Assembly: GCA_016787135.1 (NCBI GenBank)
Contig: JAEUVK010000053.1
Coordinates: forward strand, 1-43,617
DNA from: Chitinophagaceae bacterium
GTDB taxonomy: Bacteria; Bacteroidota; Bacteroidia; Chitinophagales; Chitinophagaceae
Reading direction: 5' to 3'
Length of the DNA stretch: 43,617 nt
The position numbers and the translations under genes were made by a program. Shown here in pieces: positions 40,073 through 43,617 of this stretch; the stretch's first letter is position 1, and every line of letters begins with the position of its first letter. Below the pieces are notes generated by a model. It ran no database searches. It worked only from the letters and a program-made list of their open reading frames with translations, and was not told the DNA's origin.

Positions 40073-41400
40073 AATGTCTGGTTGCCAGTTGTTGCTGTCT
40101 CGCTAATAAACAGTTCATATACTTCTCTCCATCCTTTATACAACTTGTCCGTTCCTAAAAAGGGATTGTGCCAGATCATAATAAAATACCCGTTCACTGA
40201 CCTTACTGCATTGAAGTAATGACGCATTTCTTCCAGCGCTTGTTCTGCCGTGAAATTTTGCTCGTAAAAAGAATTGGCATCCATATAACAAAAAGGGAAC
40301 AACATCAGTTTCGTTTGCTCTTCTTTTTCCAGATCGTACCAGTAAAAGGGTGAAGCGACCGATGCCCGGAAACCATTGATGCTGCCATATCCCATAGAAA
40401 AGTCGAACTGAATGCCGTTACCCAGCAGCCGACGATAGCCTTCAGGCAAAGTAAAACGGATATAATGTTGCCGGGAAGAAACAACCGGGCTCCCGCTCAG
40501 TTTTGAAAGTGTATCCATTTCTTTTTTGAGCAAGGAAACATCATCTCCGCTTGCCCAGGAAGGATGAATGCCGATGGGATAACGGATCACCTGGTCCTGT
40601 ATCAGCGCCTGCATTGCTTTGCAGGTGGGTGGAATATTCTTGTCATATTTCCCTCTCTTCTCCGGTACTAAAAAGAAATAATAGGGTTTCAGATTATACT
40701 TTTCATGCAGTTGGTTCATCCAGCCAAAGGAATCAAAGGGGTCTCTTTGTTTACCCCTTAAAACATTTACCCTTTCTTTTATCAATGACCATTCGCCTTT
40801 GAAAAAGGAGCGCAACAATCCTCCGGCATTTCTCCACCAGCCTTTGTGTTTATATGACCAGGCCATGTCGATATCGTATGTAGGCAGGAAGGTGAATGGC
40901 GGGTAGTGAGCGGTGAGTGGTGAGTCGGGGAATTTTTCCCTGACCAGATCTTTCAGCTTATGTAGCCAGACGCTGATCAGAGGAATGGTAAGAAAATCTT
41001 CTTTGTATGCCAGAGAATTCTCAAATGCATAGCGCCCATATATATCCTCTGTATGCGGCAGGTATTCTTCATAGCGGCTCAGCAGAAAAAATGAAGCAGC
41101 GAAAATGTCGAAAGGGAGGTCGCCTTCCGTTTTGAAAAAGGCCTTGTATCCATTGGTTTCAAAACAATCTATAGTCTGGGGTTGAATGGTACTCTCAAAT
41201 AACAAACTATGCGGCAGTAACCAGCACTCTTCCCTGGTTAGTCTTTGGCTACCGTAGTTGATCTTGGGGCCGTTATACTTCGTTAATTCATCCGGGTCAT
41301 TTGTAACGGACAAAGGCTCCCCCACAAGCTCTTTTCCAATAAAATTGCAGATATACCGGATGCGGCTTGTTGTATTATTTGTATAAAAGAGTATTCGCAT
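40069..41400 (-). CDS. Polysaccharide deacetylase-like protein with an N-terminal DUF7033-like domain
   Basis: A 443-residue protein without a signal peptide. The N-terminal 130 residues (NYGSQRLTREECWLLPHSLLF) resemble DUF7033, from memory. The C-terminal part resembles a NodB-type deacetylase: TYDIDMAW near residue 172 (in the place of the TFDDG motif) and IGIHPSWAS near 275 (possible metal-binding His). Family members are found with surface-polysaccharide genes in Bacteroidota. Here the only linked gene is the methyltransferase, whose TAA overlaps this ATG by one base (TAATG). The metal ligands are incomplete compared with classical deacetylases, so enzymatic activity is uncertain. Confidence 0.75.
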   Translation of the reverse strand: MRILFYTNNTTSRIRYICNFIGKELVGEPLSVTNDPDELTKYNGPKINYGSQRLTREECWLLPHSLLFESTIQPQTIDCFETNGYKAFFKTEGDLPFDIFAASFFLLSRYEEYLPHTEDIYGRYAFENSLAYKEDFLTIPLISVWLHKLKDLVREKFPDSPLTAHYPPFTFLPTYDIDMAWSYKHKGWWRNAGGLLRSFFKGEWSLIKERVNVLRGKQRDPFDSFGWMNQLHEKYNLKPYYFFLVPEKRGKYDKNIPPTCKAMQALIQDQVIRYPIGIHPSWASGDDVSLLKKEMDTLSKLSGSPVVSSRQHYIRFTLPEGYRRLLGNGIQFDFSMGYGSINGFRASVASPFYWYDLEKEEQTKLMLFPFCYMDANSFYEQNFTAEQALEEMRHYFNAVRSVNGYFIMIWHNPFLGTDKLYKGWREVYELFISETATTGNQTF

Positions 41401-42089
41401 TATTGCCTGAAAACATAGTAATCTGTTTGCGAGGTCTCAATAAATTTATATAATGAGAATAGACCTTTCGAAAGCTTTAGCATATTGTTTTTCTCTGGTA
41501 TAGGATAAGGATGTTCTTCACGATTTACAAAAAAGGGCAGGTGCCGGGTCATTCGTTTTCTGATCCTGTTGTTCAGTTGAGAGCTGATTCTCTTTTTCAC
41601 ATGCGGTAATGATACGATCAATGTAATACCCCCCCCGATTTTATTCAACTTCTCAAATAGGCCCCGGCGCTGCTGCGGTTTTATATGCTCCAAAACGTCC
41701 AGCAGTAATAGCTGATTAAAATACCCATTGAGGTTTTCTCTGAGAATGTCCATGCAAGTAAAATCGCCTTCGTAGCCATTGCGTGAAAACAACTGCTGTG
41801 CGATTTCAATAAAAACATCGCTGGTGTCGGTTCCTTTAACTTTGTACCCTTTGCTTACAAGAGAGAAGGCCTGTCTTCCAAAGCCACAACCAATATCCAG
41901 AACTGTTTGCTCTTTGGTGAAATATTCCTTAACCAGTTTTTCCTGCAGGTCAATGCGTTCCTTCATTTCCCTGTAAACTCTTCCTTTCACATCATAATCT
42001 GTTGTCCAGTATTGAGGTTCGGGGCAATCAAGAATACTCTGCCGGTATAAGTTTCCGAATTGATTATAGTAATTGACCTGGCTTGTCAT
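41400..42089 (-). CDS. Class I SAM-dependent methyltransferase
   Basis: A 229-residue protein with motif I VLDIGCGFGRQAF near residue 63, an acidic ribose-binding residue in VKGTDTSDVF, and LLLLDVLEHIKPQ near 128, typical of O-methyltransferases of the UbiG type. A basic region and a C-terminal tail follow. It overlaps the deacetylase-like gene by one base and is probably translated with it. The substrate is unknown, perhaps a glycan or lipid carrier intermediate. Confidence 0.85.
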   Translation of the reverse strand: MTSQVNYYNQFGNLYRQSILDCPEPQYWTTDYDVKGRVYREMKERIDLQEKLVKEYFTKEQTVLDIGCGFGRQAFSLVSKGYKVKGTDTSDVFIEIAQQLFSRNGYEGDFTCMDILRENLNGYFNQLLLLDVLEHIKPQQRRGLFEKLNKIGGGITLIVSLPHVKKRISSQLNNRIRKRMTRHLPFFVNREEHPYPIPEKNNMLKLSKGLFSLYKFIETSQTDYYVFRQ

Positions 42090-42196
42090 TGAAGAAACTT
42101 AATGTGCAAACGAATATACTTCGCTGTGTGAAATCAGTTCTCTTATTTTACAGCCTTTCGATAAATGCTCTAATGACCGTTGGAGACAAAGTAAGG

Positions 42197-43576
42197 TCAG
42201 GCATCGTGCTTCTTTTTTTTCCATTGCTCATTAAAAGATTGCTTTGGAAAGTCCAATTTGCCACGGTGATTGGTCCATGGTTTGGCCACTTTATTGATGA
42301 ACCAGCTTTTGGTATTACCATTCACCATATTCATCCAGGAACGACGGAGCATCGCCTGTTTCCACATTTTCCAGGCCACTCTTTCGGCGAGTACACTATC
42401 ACCTTCTTCGACCGATTCATGACGGTTCTCCAGCAGCAGTTCGTGCAGGTTGATCTTTACGGCGCACACTTCTGTACAGTTGCCGCACAGTGAAGAAGCA
42501 TAGCTGAGGTGCTTCCATTCTTTCATTTCTTTCAACTGCGGGGTAATGACAGAGCCGATAGGGCCGCTATAAGCTGTATTATACGTATGGCCACCAATAT
42601 TCTTATAAACAGGGCAGGCGTTCAGGCAGGCACCGCAACGGATACAATAAAGGCTCTCCCTTGTTTTTTCATTGGCCAGGATGTTGGTGCGGCCGTTATC
42701 CAGCAATATCACATACATTTCTTCAGGTCCGTCGTTTTCTGTTTCCTGTCTCGGTCCTGTTACAATGGTATTATAAACAGTGATCCGCTGGCCTGTTCCA
42801 TATGTTGCCAGCAACGGCCAGAACAATGCAAGGTCACTCATAGAAGGAATAACTTTTTCGATACCCACAACTACAATATGCGTTTTGGGCATGGAACAAC
42901 TCAGCCGCCCATTACCTTCATTTTCCGTAACAGCAATGCCGCCGATATCTGCAATGATGAAATTGGCGCCGGTGATACCGACTTCGGCCTGCACATATTT
43001 TTCCCTGAGCTTTGCCCGTGCCACCAGGGTTAATTGTTCCGGAGTGAGTGTGGGATCGGTTCCCAGTTTTTCAGCAAAGAGTTTTGCTACATCCTCCTTG
43101 CTTTTATGCATGGCAGGTGTTACAATATGATAAGGAGGTTCGTCGTCCAGCTGTTGTATATATTCTCCGAGGTCGGTCTCTACGCTTTCAATGTTATTCT
43201 TTTCCAGGAAATCGTTCAGATGTATCTCTTCTGTTACCATGCTCTTGCTTTTGACAAGCGTCCGGCAATTCTTTTCTTTACATATCTTCAGTATCTCTTC
43301 ATTGGCCTGTGCGCCATTCTCGGCCCATATCACTTTAGCACCCCGTTTGGTAATGGCAGCTTCAAACGTTTCCAGTTGCTTATCCAGGGTTTCAATGGCC
43401 TTCCACTTTACGTTCTTAGCCCTTTCCCTTGCCAGGTGCACATCAGCAAACTGCGACTTACCCTGCGGTACTACCGCATTGTACTTGCCGATATTGAAAT
43501 TGATCTTTTGCCTGTGGTCACGGTCAGCCGCTTTAATAGTGCTTTTGGCCATGAAGGTTGCTGATTGCTCTGACAT
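42197..43576 (-). CDS. lutB: LutB-type iron-sulfur protein of lactate utilisation
   Basis: A 459-residue protein. The N-terminal part is a LUD domain (about 60-300, with GANFIIADIGGIAVTENEGNG and RLSCSMPKTHIVV). Cysteines for iron-sulfur clusters lie in CIRCGACLNACPVY (Cys311, 314, 317, 321) and CGNCTEVC (Cys364, 367, 371). LutA, LutB and LutC together oxidise L-lactate to pyruvate in Bacillus and in related operons. Only the possible end of a further gene is seen before it and no lutC follows within the window. A 107-base gap separates it from the methyltransferase. Methionine 9 (FMAKST) is a possible alternative start. Confidence 0.92.
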   Translation of the reverse strand: MSEQSATFMAKSTIKAADRDHRQKINFNIGKYNAVVPQGKSQFADVHLARERAKNVKWKAIETLDKQLETFEAAITKRGAKVIWAENGAQANEEILKICKEKNCRTLVKSKSMVTEEIHLNDFLEKNNIESVETDLGEYIQQLDDEPPYHIVTPAMHKSKEDVAKLFAEKLGTDPTLTPEQLTLVARAKLREKYVQAEVGITGANFIIADIGGIAVTENEGNGRLSCSMPKTHIVVVGIEKVIPSMSDLALFWPLLATYGTGQRITVYNTIVTGPRQETENDGPEEMYVILLDNGRTNILANEKTRESLYCIRCGACLNACPVYKNIGGHTYNTAYSGPIGSVITPQLKEMKEWKHLSYASSLCGNCTEVCAVKINLHELLLENRHESVEEGDSVLAERVAWKMWKQAMLRRSWMNMVNGNTKSWFINKVAKPWTNHRGKLDFPKQSFNEQWKKKKHDA

Positions 43577-43597
43577 ATCGCTCCGTTTCTTTTACGA

Positions 43598-43617
43598 TTA
43601 TTTTTTGATGGCTTCTT
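43598..43617 (-). CDS. Possible C-terminus of an upstream gene (five residues)
   Basis: The minus strand from the window edge reads codons for EAIKK and then TAA at 43598-43600, 21 bases before lutB. In lactate operons lutA stands here, and this would suit its end, but five residues cannot identify a protein. Confidence 0.2.

Noticed and set aside
42509..43564. Long open frames on the plus strand opposite lutB (174 and 176 codons)
   Set aside because: They lie entirely within the coding sequence of lutB, a gene with clear iron-sulfur and LUD motifs. Their products have no recognisable domains and are a by-product of lutB codon use.
1..43617. CRISPR arrays, insertion sequences, integrase or phage genes, tRNA or rRNA genes
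   Set aside because: I scanned the intergenic gaps (largest 282 bases) and the gene list. No regularly spaced repeats, transposase or recombinase motifs, terminal repeats or tRNA cloverleaf sequences were seen.

Overview
The window is an ordinary stretch of core chromosome from a member of the Bacteroidota, most likely family Chitinophagaceae. Four things point there. It encodes gliding and type IX secretion proteins (GldE, GldC and a cargo protein with a C-terminal sorting domain). It has Bacteroidota-restricted families (DUF4290, DUF6089, tandem OmpH). Its MurA has Asp in place of the catalytic Cys. Many genes are preceded by the Bacteroidota -7 promoter element TAnnTTTG. The genus is not determined. 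I see no tRNA, rRNA, CRISPR array, insertion sequence, integrase or phage gene. No gene-free stretch exceeds 300 bases.

Layout. Bases 1-6279 are all on the minus strand: a T9SS cargo protein, DUF4290, then murA, a methyltransferase, gmk, gldE and the start of a further gene. Bases 6562-14545 on the plus strand hold a GT4 glycosyltransferase, gldC, a YqeY-like protein, CvpA, an alkylglycerol-monooxygenase-like membrane hydroxylase, an alpha/beta hydrolase, a CBS protein, a POTRA/barrel protein and nadK. Bases 14712-22982 are an envelope-biogenesis block: DUF6089 barrel, small secreted protein, uppS, bamA, three tandem OmpH/Skp chaperones and murI. Then follow rpmH-rnpA-yidD, an HTH plus MGMT fusion and a second hydrolase. 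On the minus strand come sodA, a DUF6958-like protein and tadA. The plus strand resumes with carB, a DinB-like protein and comEC.

Bases 33191-37346 (minus) hold two exported DUF3857/transglutaminase-type proteins in tandem. The upstream one keeps a Cys-His-Asp triad and the downstream one has lost it. On the plus strand follow purH and an EamA transporter, then on the minus strand a deacetylase-like protein, a methyltransferase and lutB at the right edge.

Functionally the window centres on the cell envelope: peptidoglycan precursors (MurA, MurI), the lipid carrier (UppS), outer-membrane assembly (BamA with OmpH chaperones, plus the POTRA protein), inner-membrane insertion (YidD) and gliding/T9SS. 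Nucleotide metabolism is represented by gmk, carB, purH and nadK.

I found no convincing new defence or mobile system. The best leads are the DUF3857 pair, a 28-codon ORF coupled to rpmH, two perfect palindromes upstream of single genes (6494-6511 and 9253-9273), a foldable purH leader, and a terminator embedded in the 3' end of comEC.
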